A stretch of DNA of 64,000 bases from Flocculibacter collagenilyticus (GTDB lineage Bacteria; Pseudomonadota; Gammaproteobacteria; Enterobacterales; Alteromonadaceae), in contig NZ_CP059888.1 of NCBI RefSeq assembly GCF_016469335.1, forward strand, positions 2,604,001 through 2,668,000, in the 5' to 3' direction. This document shows positions 1-8,500 of this stretch, piece after piece. Made by a program: the position numbers and the translations under genes. The notes under the pieces were generated by a model. The model saw nothing but the letters and a program-made list of their open reading frames with translations, was not told the DNA's origin and searched no databases. The first letter of the stretch is position 1; each line of letters begins with the position of its first letter.

Positions 1-1233
1 TGGCTGCCTGATGCCATGGCAGGCCCAACGCCAGTTAGCGCATTAATCCATGCGGCCACAATGGTAACGGCGGGTGTATATTTGATCGCTCGTATGCATC
101 CACTTTATGAACTGTCTCCTTTTGCCATGATGCTAGTGAGTTGGGTAGGTGTATTAACCTTACTTATTGCAGGGCTAGCCGCAATTGCGCAGTCTGATAT
201 TAAGCGTATTCTAGCCTATTCAACAGTGAGTCAAATTGGTTATATGTTTGTCGGGCTAGGTGCTGGTGGTTGGGCAAGCTCAGCGTTTCATTTAATGACA
301 CATGCGTTTTTTAAGGCGCTACTATTCTTAGTTGCAGGCAGCATTATTTTGGCGCTGCATCACGAACAAAACATTCATAAAATGGGCGGGCTTGTAAAGC
401 GCCTGCCACTTACTAGCACCTTATTATTTGTTGGACTGATTGCATTAACTGCAGTTCCCGGTACGTCTGGATTTTTTAGTAAAGAAGCCATCTTAGATGT
501 AGTTTGGCATGCCGAAACAGCTGGGCCAACAATATGGTGGCTTGCCGTTATTGGTGCAATGCTAACGGGTATTTATAGCTTTAGGTTATTTTTCATTGTG
601 GGATTTGGCCAACCTTATGTTGATGAAAGTCAACCAAAGCGGCCGCTAACGCTAAAAGAAAAAATGGCGAAAAAGCACGGTAATGAACACGATGAAGCCA
701 GCAACGAACAAGAGCAGCCGGAAGATTTTTCAGTTCTGAGCCATTTTCAGTTGCCACTGTTTCCGTTAGCGGCATTGGCCGTTTTTGGTGGGCTTATTCC
801 TCTTAATTTAGCCTCTACTTTTGGCTTGCCTGAAGCCGCCACCTCACCTAGCTGGCTACACATTACCGCCATCGCTTTTTCATTAGTTGGCATTGTTATC
901 GCCTATGTCATGTATTTTCCACGAAAAAAATCGAACGCCTCTGGTGTAACAGAACATAAGCCATTCGTCGTCAATGCAAACGTAAAATCATTTTTTACCA
1001 ACGGATTAGGGTTCGATTGGCTTTATTCTTACCTATTTGTAAAACCCTTTCATTTCCTTTCAAGTAAAAATAAAAACGACATAGTAGATCAAATTTATAC
1101 GTTCAACGCTTGGTTTGCTATCACGTGGCATGAATTACTCGTACTCACTCAATCAGGTCGGATGCGTTGGTATATTGCCAGTATGGCGGGTGGGTTTGCT
1201 TTATTATTAGGAGTGGTGCTATGGATTCTGTAA
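1..1233 (+). CDS. nuoL: NADH-quinone oxidoreductase subunit L, 3' part
   Basis: This is the membrane antiporter-like subunit L of respiratory complex I, which couples NADH oxidation and quinone reduction to proton pumping. The frame is open from base 1, so the gene begins before the window. The visible part starts in the conserved segment WLPDAMAGPTPVSALIHAAT, with the next part reading MVTAG. Many hydrophobic helices follow, then a charged loop rich in Lys, Glu and His at about residues 200-240 of the visible part. The last membrane segment lies at the C-terminus, at the end of the long lateral helix region typical of NuoL. The last 13 bases overlap the start of nuoM, so the two are translationally coupled. 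Identity is well supported by sequence and by the L-M-N order. Confidence 0.95.
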   Translation, partial: WLPDAMAGPTPVSALIHAATMVTAGVYLIARMHPLYELSPFAMMLVSWVGVLTLLIAGLAAIAQSDIKRILAYSTVSQIGYMFVGLGAGGWASSAFHLMTHAFFKALLFLVAGSIILALHHEQNIHKMGGLVKRLPLTSTLLFVGLIALTAVPGTSGFFSKEAILDVVWHAETAGPTIWWLAVIGAMLTGIYSFRLFFIVGFGQPYVDESQPKRPLTLKEKMAKKHGNEHDEASNEQEQPEDFSVLSHFQLPLFPLAALAVFGGLIPLNLASTFGLPEAATSPSWLHITAIAFSLVGIVIAYVMYFPRKKSNASGVTEHKPFVVNANVKSFFTNGLGFDWLYSYLFVKPFHFLSSKNKNDIVDQIYTFNAWFAITWHELLVLTQSGRMRWYIASMAGGFALLLGVVLWIL

Positions 1234-2861
1234 ATACATTAGCGAACAACACCGTCGAGATAAGTTCAGTAGCCATGATTGTTCTCATTGCATTGCCCAT
1301 GCTAGGCGGTGCGTTAGCGTGGGCGCTGAATAATTACCACCAGCATGCTGCCAAAATGGTAGCGGGCACCACCACATTACTGTCGTTACTTGTTCTCGTT
1401 ATTTGTTATCAGCCACTCACCAGTCCACCGCTTGAAACATCGATGCAATGGTTTCCTCGGTTCAACATTCATTTCTCTTTAATGTTAGACGGTCTTAGCT
1501 ATCTACTTATCTTACTCACTTTATTACTCACCCTGTTGTGTGTATTTATTTCAAGTAAACAAATTAAAGAAAAACAGGGGTTCTATTATTTTAATTTGCT
1601 GTTTAGTTTAAGCGGCATCGTAGGGGTATTTTTGGCCTCAGATTTATTCTTATTTTTCTTTTTTTGGGAAGTGATGCTACTGCCCATTACGGCGTTAATT
1701 TTAGTATGGGGATATGAGAACAGGCGCTATGCCGCCATTAAGTTTTTCATTTTTACACAAGCAAGTAGCTTACTTATGCTAATTGCCATTATTGCGCTCG
1801 CTATCATCCATTTTCAGCAAACAAGTCAATACAGCTTTAACTTTACCGAACTACAGCAAGTAAGCCTTACGGCCAACACCGAAATGTGGTTGTTACTAGG
1901 CTTTTTTGTCGCCTTTGCCGTTAAATTGCCTGCTGTCCCTTTCCATACTTGGCTGCCCGATGCGCATACCCAAGCCCCCACTGCGGGCAGTGTATTACTT
2001 GCAGGTATTCTATTAAAAACAGGTGCGTATGGATTATTACGCTTAGTACTGCCTTTATTTCCTGAGGCTGCACAAATTTTTGCCCCCTACGCGGTCACGA
2101 TGGGAGTGGTAAGCATTATTTATGGTGCCGTGATGGCGTTTGCACAAACCGATTTTAAACGGTTAGTCGCCTATTCTAGTATTAGCCACATGGGATTTAT
2201 TCTGTTAGCGGTATTTAGCTTTAATAAAGTTGCGCTAGATGGTGCCCTTTTCATCATGGTGGCACATGGTGTAAGTAGTGCGGCGTTGTTTTCAATGGCG
2301 GGCGCTATTCAACATCGGCTTCACACCCGAGAATTATTTTCAATGGGCGGCATGTGGCATTCGGCACCAAAAATGGGGGTCATGCTGTTAATTTTTATGG
2401 CTGCTGCGGTTGGCCTGCCCGGCCTTGCTAACTTTGTTGGTGAATTTATGGCGCTGGTCGGTAGCTTTAGTGCATACCCTGTTGCGACCTCAATTGCTGC
2501 ATTGGGCGTGATCGGCTCGGCAATTTATGGATTAAAGCTTTTTCAGCGCGCATTCCAAGGAAAGCCAAATGTCATTATTCCCGATCTTGGCAAAACCGAA
2601 ATGGGCTACTTCTCCTGTTTAGTCATTTTATTGTTTGTGCTTGGCGTTTTTCCTCAGATCATTTTTAATGTAACTGAAGCCAGTATGCAGAAAATACATT
2701 ATGCAATAAATAACAAATCAAAAACGCATGACGATAACCTGTTACTCGCTAAACAACAAATCAACAATGCCACCAGTCAAACTAATAACTCAACGCCCTC
2801 AACAATTGCAAACACGCAACATAACCTAATGAAAAAAGAGATAAGCCAACATGACGATTAA
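1221..2861 (+). CDS. nuoM: NADH-quinone oxidoreductase subunit M
   Basis: Second antiporter-like membrane subunit of complex I. I chose the ATG at 1221, which has AGGAG about 8 bases upstream. The frame is open further upstream (to 1167), but only inside nuoL. This gives 546 aa. Conserved elements include FWEVMLLPI with the proton-channel Glu (around residue 145), the segment FHTWLPDAHTQAPTAGSVLL, and an AHMGF-like SHMGF motif. The gene overlaps nuoL at its start and nuoN by 11 bases at its end. The last 50 or so residues form an Asn/Gln/Thr/Ser-rich hydrophilic tail that is unusual for NuoM (normally about 500 aa). It is encoded just before the nuoN start. Confidence 0.95.
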   Translation: MDSVNTLANNTVEISSVAMIVLIALPMLGGALAWALNNYHQHAAKMVAGTTTLLSLLVLVICYQPLTSPPLETSMQWFPRFNIHFSLMLDGLSYLLILLTLLLTLLCVFISSKQIKEKQGFYYFNLLFSLSGIVGVFLASDLFLFFFFWEVMLLPITALILVWGYENRRYAAIKFFIFTQASSLLMLIAIIALAIIHFQQTSQYSFNFTELQQVSLTANTEMWLLLGFFVAFAVKLPAVPFHTWLPDAHTQAPTAGSVLLAGILLKTGAYGLLRLVLPLFPEAAQIFAPYAVTMGVVSIIYGAVMAFAQTDFKRLVAYSSISHMGFILLAVFSFNKVALDGALFIMVAHGVSSAALFSMAGAIQHRLHTRELFSMGGMWHSAPKMGVMLLIFMAAAVGLPGLANFVGEFMALVGSFSAYPVATSIAALGVIGSAIYGLKLFQRAFQGKPNVIIPDLGKTEMGYFSCLVILLFVLGVFPQIIFNVTEASMQKIHYAINNKSKTHDDNLLLAKQQINNATSQTNNSTPSTIANTQHNLMKKEISQHDD

Positions 2862-4311
2862 TGAACTCTTCCTTTTTTCTCCACATATTTTTCTGGGGAT
2901 CGCCGCTGTTTTTGTCATGCTACAAATTGCGTTTAAGCGTTCTCATCATATTACCTATACAGCTACCATCGTCGTATTGCTCATTACTTCTTTGCTAACA
3001 TTCTTTGTTTGGCCACAATCTCCCAAGTTTGTTACAGGTATTTTTGTAATGGACACCTTTGCTGCCTTTTTTATTCAGCTTATTCTTATTGCCAGTATCT
3101 CCGTTGTTATTTTTCACAAGCGCTATGCCGACGCCCCCCAACATAACAACGAAGTCAGCGTTCATCGTGAAGTAAATGAAGAGTTTTATTTGTTATTATT
3201 GCTGGCTTCACTTGGCGGTTGCTTATTGGTGAGTGCGAATCATGCCGTATCATTTTTTCTGGGTATTGAGCTGGTTAGTATCGCCGCCTTAGCAATGCTA
3301 GGTTATGCCCGACAACGTTCGCTAGCACTGGAGTCGGCATTCAAATATTTAATTATGTCGGGTGTTGGCACTGCTTTTATGCTTATGGGCTTAGCCCTGC
3401 TGTTTGCTCGCTCAGGTTCTTTACAACTTACCACAATGCTAACAGCGCAAAGTGACTATATGGTCGCCATTGGCATGCTATTAATTTTAGTAGGTGTTGG
3501 CTTTAAATTATCTTTAGTGCCCTTTCATTGGTGGACACCCGACGTATATCAAGGTGCGCCTGCCACGGCTACGATGTACATTGCCACCGTATCAAAAACG
3601 GCCGTTTTCGCCGCGCTGCTTCGTATTATAGTTAGCGTAGATACAGCAACCGTGCTTTTTTCTATACTCAGCGTCATCGCCGTATTAAGTATGGTGATAG
3701 GTAACTTATTAGCGCTCAAACAGTCTAATTTAAAACGGCTGTTAGCATATTCTGCTATTGCGCACATGGGCTATGTGCTGGTGGCAGCCATTTTGGCCAT
3801 TAACTTAAACAGCTACCTAACTGTTGAAGCGTCGAGCTATTACTTATTGGCATATTTAGCGTCGAGCATTATCGCCTTTAGTGTTATGACAGCACTTTCT
3901 TCCATGCATCATCAGCAAGACGTTGAGTCACTCTCGCAATATCAAGGACTATTTTGGCATTCGCCATGGCTGGCTATTGCTTTAGTGTTAGCATTTTTAT
4001 CGATGGCGGGTATGCCACTAACTATTGGATTTATTGGTAAGTTTTATTTGTTAAATATTGCTATTAATCAAATGGCTTGGTGGTTAGTCAGTGCAATGGT
4101 GTTAGGCAGTATTATTGGTCTTTATTATTATTTGCGAGTGATCTTCAGCTTATTCGCCGAAGCGCCTGAAACACAAACTGTTACCAACCCTCCCAGTGGT
4201 ATATCGCTATTGTCTGGCGTTTGGTTAACATCTGTAACAGTTGCACTTGTACTGTTTGGCGTACTGCCTGAAATAATTGCTAAACCGATTGCTAGCCTGA
4301 TCCTTGGCTAG
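2851..4311 (+). CDS. nuoN: NADH-quinone oxidoreductase subunit N
   Basis: Third antiporter-like subunit of complex I and the usual last gene of the nuo operon. The 486-aa polytopic membrane protein has the family motifs GIELVSIAALAMLGY, FKYLIMSGVGTAFML, FKLSLVPFHWWTPDVYQGAP and LLAYSAIAHMGYVL. The ATG at 2851 lies inside the 3' end of nuoM, so translation is coupled. The next gene is convergent and begins 20 bases after the stop, which marks the operon end. No obvious intrinsic terminator fits in the short gap. Confidence 0.95.
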   Translation: MTINELFLFSPHIFLGIAAVFVMLQIAFKRSHHITYTATIVVLLITSLLTFFVWPQSPKFVTGIFVMDTFAAFFIQLILIASISVVIFHKRYADAPQHNNEVSVHREVNEEFYLLLLLASLGGCLLVSANHAVSFFLGIELVSIAALAMLGYARQRSLALESAFKYLIMSGVGTAFMLMGLALLFARSGSLQLTTMLTAQSDYMVAIGMLLILVGVGFKLSLVPFHWWTPDVYQGAPATATMYIATVSKTAVFAALLRIIVSVDTATVLFSILSVIAVLSMVIGNLLALKQSNLKRLLAYSAIAHMGYVLVAAILAINLNSYLTVEASSYYLLAYLASSIIAFSVMTALSSMHHQQDVESLSQYQGLFWHSPWLAIALVLAFLSMAGMPLTIGFIGKFYLLNIAINQMAWWLVSAMVLGSIIGLYYYLRVIFSLFAEAPETQTVTNPPSGISLLSGVWLTSVTVALVLFGVLPEIIAKPIASLILG

Positions 4312-4331
4312 CGTTGGCCTTACCGCTAACT

Positions 4332-5792
4332 TTATTTTAATTCGGTGAGTTTTATTTCAAGTGCACTAATAGGCTGAGGAGTGCTTTCCTTTAGCCAATC
4401 TAAAAACAGCTGTACCTCATTAAATTTATTTTTATGTTTTACATATAATTCATTAAGCATAAAAAGTGTCGAGATAGGTGCACTATTTACTGCGGGTAGT
4501 GCATAAATATCGCTCGATTGATATGCACGAATACCCGTTAGCTTTGTGTTCGAGCCGGTCAACATTTGTTGCTTACTAAACAAAGCCACTTGTTTACTCG
4601 ACCACCCCAAATGATGCATACCTGTATCAATCACAAGTGCAGCTAACCAGCGCTGATAGGTAATAAGCGCTGGTATTTCACAGCTATTCATCAGCTGTTC
4701 TTCATTGTGTTTAAACTGTTCCACACACATCATTGCAGGTAACATTTTTACTGCAAGCGTTTGAGCACACGTTAACTCTTCAGGAATAATACTTGATGCT
4801 TCTTTCGGCTTGTTTTCATTAATTGCGTGGCAGTCTCGATACAATGCCAACGCGTCTGTTGGTCTGCTGCCAAGATTAGAAATTTTATTAAATTGTTGCA
4901 CTGGCTTTTGTAAAATACTTAATTGCGACAATGCAAATTGATGTAACTTCGCAATATCAACCGCTCCACCCGCGTACGTATTTAATTTATGTTGATACCA
5001 CAATTTGCCATTAGGTAAATGCCATAACCCATCGTGCGCTCTGCTTTTTGCTAAATACTCTTGCTCAAGAAATAGGTTTAACTCATTCAATGCGTTATTT
5101 ATGCTATCCGACTGCGCACAGCCAACATTTTGTTCTGTTACCCACGCTACTTGCTTAAGTATATTTTTTACTTGATGAGCGCTTAAATAAATACTGTTAA
5201 ATTGACCTTCTTTAAGTCGCGTAATGGTGTGCTTAATTAACTGCGGTACCAGTGCATATTTTTTAGATAACGTATTGCAAGTATATACTTCCTCACCCTC
5301 TAACTTAAGCGCTGCCGCAAACTCTGAAATGACCCCAGAATATTCATCAATGGGTAAAAACCGAGACGGAAAACGTTCAGAAATTAACTCCATATCTGTT
5401 CGCCACCGAAGTGATAAGTAATCAGTTTTTTGCTGAACAGGTAATGACTCCACATCAACACTATTTAACACGGCCTGCGTATCCACATTTAACGCATGTT
5501 TATTTTTTAAATAGTGATCAGAGTATTTATCTGTCAGTAGCCACTCATAATTTGACGGCTGACTAAAATCAGCATTTAAAACGTTTAAAGCTGCCACTGG
5601 TGAATGAAAACGAGTATGGGTATGAATGCGCGACAAATAATCAGTTTTCACGCTCTTTATTTGTGCAGAAGCAGACGCCTCAGCAGCCGTTTTTTGCTCA
5701 ATGTGTGATGCTGAATTATTTACGTCATCGTTATTTTTCTTCCCACATCCGCCTAATAAAATTAATAGCGAGAGCGATAATATTTTTTTCAT
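4332..5792 (-). CDS. Exported lipoprotein, degenerate DUF885 family
   Basis: The 486-aa product begins with a lipoprotein signal (hydrophobic LSLSLLILLGG followed by Cys16), so it should be anchored to a membrane in the periplasm. I chose the ATG at 5792; an in-frame TTG lies two codons upstream. The body resembles DUF885, a family of predicted zinc peptidases: GLWHLPNGKLWYQHKLNTYA mid-protein, VIDTGMHHLGWSSKQVALF near residue 395, and IYALPAVNSAPISTL after it. The family's HExxPGHH zinc motif, expected between the first two segments, is absent and that stretch is shortened, so hydrolase activity is doubtful. Function is unknown. It is divergent from a GGDEF-like gene 61 bases away. DUF885 assignment is from recalled motifs. 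Confidence 0.6.
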   Translation of the reverse strand: MKKILSLSLLILLGGCGKKNNDDVNNSASHIEQKTAAEASASAQIKSVKTDYLSRIHTHTRFHSPVAALNVLNADFSQPSNYEWLLTDKYSDHYLKNKHALNVDTQAVLNSVDVESLPVQQKTDYLSLRWRTDMELISERFPSRFLPIDEYSGVISEFAAALKLEGEEVYTCNTLSKKYALVPQLIKHTITRLKEGQFNSIYLSAHQVKNILKQVAWVTEQNVGCAQSDSINNALNELNLFLEQEYLAKSRAHDGLWHLPNGKLWYQHKLNTYAGGAVDIAKLHQFALSQLSILQKPVQQFNKISNLGSRPTDALALYRDCHAINENKPKEASSIIPEELTCAQTLAVKMLPAMMCVEQFKHNEEQLMNSCEIPALITYQRWLAALVIDTGMHHLGWSSKQVALFSKQQMLTGSNTKLTGIRAYQSSDIYALPAVNSAPISTLFMLNELYVKHKNKFNEVQLFLDWLKESTPQPISALEIKLTELK

Positions 5793-5853
5793 ATTCAATT
5801 TTAGTAATATCAGTGAGTTAGCCTATACTTATTTTACCAGTACTTTGAGCGGC

Positions 5854-6369
5854 ATGCTTATGATTTATTCATTTCAAAATTCAGCTTTTAGAGACAGCCT
5901 AACCGGACTTTACAACGAAGCCTATTTCATGGAAATTTTTAATCGTGAGTGGCACCGATTAATGCGCGAACAAGATGCGTTGTCATTCGTCATTGTTAAT
6001 CCGCATATCAAAACGTTGGATGAAAATAGCAAAGTGGGGTTTCAAATTGTCGCAAAAGTATTAGAAAAAAGCGTGTTACGTGCCACCGATTTATTATCTC
6101 GGTTTCATGATAACGAATTTGCTGTAGGCCTATTTAATTTAAATGAAAATGGAACTAATACCATTATTCAACGCATATACGACAACTTAGACTCCATTTC
6201 TGACGAGCTTTATAAACTCAATATCCATGTCTCTATTGGTGCGCTTAACGTGCTGCCAAATAACGATATTGACTTAATGAACATTATTCGTTCGGCAAAA
6301 GAACTGGCAGAAGCCGCTTACAAAGAAAATAAACAAGGTTACAAGTTAGAATATTACCAATGTCATTAG
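5854..6369 (+). CDS. Degenerate GGDEF-domain protein
   Basis: A 171-aa protein formed almost entirely by one GGDEF fold. The opening motif RDSLTGLYNEAYF (residues 13-25) is the usual diguanylate cyclase entry helix. The active-site signature reads HDNEF (85-89) instead of GG(D/E)EF, so cyclase activity is unlikely. An RxxD sequence (RATD, 76-79) sits exactly five residues before it, the position of the inhibitory c-di-GMP-binding I-site. It may therefore be a c-di-GMP receptor rather than an enzyme. I chose the ATG at 5854, after GAGCGG; the open frame further upstream lies inside the divergent lipoprotein gene. No membrane segment or sensor domain is visible. The stop codon coincides with the end of a short intergenic repeat (6367-6382). 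Confidence 0.65.
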   Translation: MLMIYSFQNSAFRDSLTGLYNEAYFMEIFNREWHRLMREQDALSFVIVNPHIKTLDENSKVGFQIVAKVLEKSVLRATDLLSRFHDNEFAVGLFNLNENGTNTIIQRIYDNLDSISDELYKLNIHVSIGALNVLPNNDIDLMNIIRSAKELAEAAYKENKQGYKLEYYQCH

Positions 6370-6382
6370 GGCTTGTTGACCT
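6367..6382 (+). repeat. Repeat end, TAGGGCnTGTTGACCT type
   Basis: This 16-base sequence matches the right end, read inverted, of the folded element at 15941-16214 at 15 of 16 positions. It lies in the short gap between two convergent genes and supplies the TAG stop of the GGDEF-like gene. No second end is visible nearby. Confidence 0.4.
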
Positions 6383-6389
6383 CAAATAC

Positions 6390-6614
6390 TCATTCATCTT
6401 GAGCGTGTTTAATCGCACGTTCAGACTCTTGTTTTAACGATTCAAATTTGTTGAAAGCTGAAGACACTTTATTTTGATCTTCCCGTGACAAAGAAATTGA
6501 TACATTGCATGCTTCATTTGTACAGCTAAAACTTGAGCCTGACAGCAACAACTGAGAATCAAAAATAATAGGCATACCACAGCCCGGACAGTTAATTGTG
6601 GAAGTAAAAGACAT
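6390..6614 (-). CDS. Small zinc-ribbon protein
   Basis: A 74-aa protein with two Cys pairs, CPGCGMP near the N-terminus and CTNEAC about 25 residues later, spaced as in a zinc ribbon. The C-terminal half is charged and probably helical (EDQNKVSSAFNKFESLKQES). I chose the ATG at 6614, which has AGGAG five bases upstream; an in-frame GTG lies two codons earlier. It is the last gene of a minus-strand cluster after two or three DUF2589-like genes, only 13 bases after the previous stop, so it is probably co-transcribed with them. Function is unknown. Confidence 0.6.
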   Translation of the reverse strand: MSFTSTINCPGCGMPIIFDSQLLLSGSSFSCTNEACNVSISLSREDQNKVSSAFNKFESLKQESERAIKHAQDE

Positions 6615-6627
6615 AAACACTCCTTAT

Positions 6628-7236
6628 TCAATGCTTGTTAATGTGCTTAGTGGGCATCGGAGCAATGCCTTTGGTAAATACATCAATAATTGCCGTAATC
6701 CCTTTAGGCAGCGGAAGCTGTCCAGCCTCTATACTTACTTCGTACTTTGCTGAACTACTGGTACTTGAGTTGCTCGCTATTGTACCGTGTAACTCCGACG
6801 TAAATTGTTGTCCTTTATAGTCATTAGCGACTTTTTGATTTGCCGCTTTTTTTATATCTTCAGACGACTCCGAGTTACATTGGGTCGAACTTTTTACCTC
6901 CATCTCAAACGCCACATTTAGCTTTTCAACTGCTAACGAATTAATGGGAATTAACGTCATTAAAGGCACCGTAAAATTCATCGCCACACTATCACTTGGC
7001 TGACCACTTTCATCGACAACCTGTCTTTCCATTTTGAACTTAACCATCACAGGAGAAAGAATATCAGGCTCCTCATCGGATTGATTAAAGCATGTACTTA
7101 AAACAAACTGTGTTTGCGACCTTGCCATCATTCCATTTGCATCAGCAGTTGCTTTTAATGGGGCTCCTATTAACGCCTTTAAAGGCAATCCACTAAACTG
7201 CCTAGCAATAGGTGACTTATCATTATCGTTTTCCAT
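6628..7236 (-). CDS. DUF2589-like protein 1
   Basis: A 202-aa soluble protein of unknown function. The N-terminal segment SGLPLKALIGAPLKATADAN, followed by GMMARSQTQF, and the central TVPLMTLIPINSLAVEKLNV fit the DUF2589 pattern: LIGGPL...A near the start, then a PLLTIIPIP-type beta strand. The C-terminal block GQLPLPKGITAIIDVFTKGI is shared with the two neighbouring genes. It is closest to the third paralogue (7874-8500), matching it along its whole length. There is no signal peptide or membrane segment. It sits 27 bases after the middle paralogue. DUF2589 membership is recalled from motifs; function is not known to me. Confidence 0.6.
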   Translation of the reverse strand: MENDNDKSPIARQFSGLPLKALIGAPLKATADANGMMARSQTQFVLSTCFNQSDEEPDILSPVMVKFKMERQVVDESGQPSDSVAMNFTVPLMTLIPINSLAVEKLNVAFEMEVKSSTQCNSESSEDIKKAANQKVANDYKGQQFTSELHGTIASNSSTSSSAKYEVSIEAGQLPLPKGITAIIDVFTKGIAPMPTKHINKH

Positions 7237-7263
7237 GGCGTTCCTTAAGTATTAAGACCCTAA

Positions 7264-7755
7264 CTAACCGGGTATTTGCGCTCGAATTGCACGTTCATAT
7301 CCTTCTATTACCTTCTGCAACCCTTCGGGCGGTTCTGCCCCGGTTAATGTAATTTCGATTTTGGTATTTTCATTAGTTTCATCTTTATGTTTACCAAACA
7401 AGCCGCCTTTTTTATTCGTTGGAAAAGCAACATACACTTCATCATTTTCGTCGGTGGTGACTTCTAAATGCGCCGTAAATTTCACTTCCGTAATTTTTTG
7501 CGTACTAATGGGGGATAAGGTTATTAGCGGAATATTGGCAACGACCGTTTCAATACCGTCGGGAGTTCTACTTGGAAATTCCATCGCCACCATTTTGGGG
7601 CGGTGGGTTATTCTATTTCCATTACTGTCGTGTTCCTCGTGCTCTATTTCATCAAAATAATCATCTAAATGTTTTCTGCCCTCATCTTCAACAGCCTGAG
7701 AAGCACTGTGTATACTTTCTTGAATTGCCTGCATAAGCGCTTGAAACTTAATCAT
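7264..7755 (-). CDS. DUF2589-like protein 2, divergent
   Basis: A 163-aa protein related to its neighbours only in the second half. The strand ANIPLITLSPISTQKITEVK corresponds to their PLMTxIPxNSLAV segment, and GAEPPEGLQKVIEGYERAI matches their C-terminal GQLPLPKG block. The N-terminus differs: an amphipathic, acidic helix region (residues 1-45) replaces the LIGAPLKA segment. A short basic stretch, KKGGLFGKHK, lies at about residue 125. The gene lies between the two more similar paralogues, 118 bases after the upstream one. It may form a hetero-oligomer with them, but that is inference from adjacency. Confidence 0.5.
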   Translation of the reverse strand: MIKFQALMQAIQESIHSASQAVEDEGRKHLDDYFDEIEHEEHDSNGNRITHRPKMVAMEFPSRTPDGIETVVANIPLITLSPISTQKITEVKFTAHLEVTTDENDEVYVAFPTNKKGGLFGKHKDETNENTKIEITLTGAEPPEGLQKVIEGYERAIRAQIPG

Positions 7756-7873
7756 TACTAACCTTCTTTTTACTTATTGATATTTAGTTAGGTGCAAGCA
7801 CCAACGGCACTTGCACATTGCTTCAATAAACTATCGTGGCAAACAATAAACCCACCACAAAATGAGCAGGTTA

Positions 7874-8500
7874 TTACTTATCACTTCCTGTAGGCTTAAG
7901 CATAATAGGATCAATATTTTTAGTGAATGCATCAATAATTGTTGTCACACCTTTTGGCAGCGGTAACTGTCCAGCATGCACATCAATCACATACTTAGCC
8001 TGATTTGACGACTCATAATGCTGACTTTCTTTAGATGTTGACTCACTTTCGCTGGAAACCGAACCATGCACTTCAACAGAAAAAAAACCTGCATTATATT
8101 TAGCTGTTATTTCTGCACTTGCAGAAGTTTTTTGCTGCTCTGATGTTTCAGTATCGTGAGAATTAGAACTTTTCACTTCCATTTCAAAATGCACTGTTAC
8201 ATCATCAACCGCTAAAGAGTTGAGTGGAATTATCGTCATTAACGGGACTGTAAACGAGGTATTTACTGGATCGGCTTGCCCACCATCGGCGGTAACCACT
8301 GCTCGCTGCATATTAAACGTGATCATCTTAGGTGTAAGATTTGAATTATCTTCACCTTCAAAACACGTACTTAACAAAAATTGTGTTTGCGTTCTTGCCA
8401 TCATTCCATTGGCATCGGCTGATGCTTTTAAAGGTGCACCAATAAGCGACTTAATGGGTAGTCCACTAAATTGCTGCGCCATAGACACTAAACCGGTCAT
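7874..8500 (-). CDS. DUF2589-like protein 3
   Basis: A 208-aa soluble protein and the first gene of the minus-strand cluster. The N-terminus QFSGLPIKSLIGAPLKASAD is nearly identical to paralogue 1, as are TVPLMTIIPLNSLAVDDVTV and the C-terminal GQLPLPKGVTTIIDAFTKNI. Between them is a Ser/Thr/Glu-rich linker (about residues 115-165) that may be flexible. An AGG-poor leader precedes the ATG at 8500. A 458-base gene-poor region lies upstream and should hold the cluster promoter. Function is unknown. Confidence 0.6.
   Translation of the reverse strand: MTGLVSMAQQFSGLPIKSLIGAPLKASADANGMMARTQTQFLLSTCFEGEDNSNLTPKMITFNMQRAVVTADGGQADPVNTSFTVPLMTIIPLNSLAVDDVTVHFEMEVKSSNSHDTETSEQQKTSASAEITAKYNAGFFSVEVHGSVSSESESTSKESQHYESSNQAKYVIDVHAGQLPLPKGVTTIIDAFTKNIDPIMLKPTGSDK

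Noticed and set aside
4332-5792. Active DUF885 zinc peptidase
   Set aside because: The HExxPGHH zinc motif is missing and its region is shortened.
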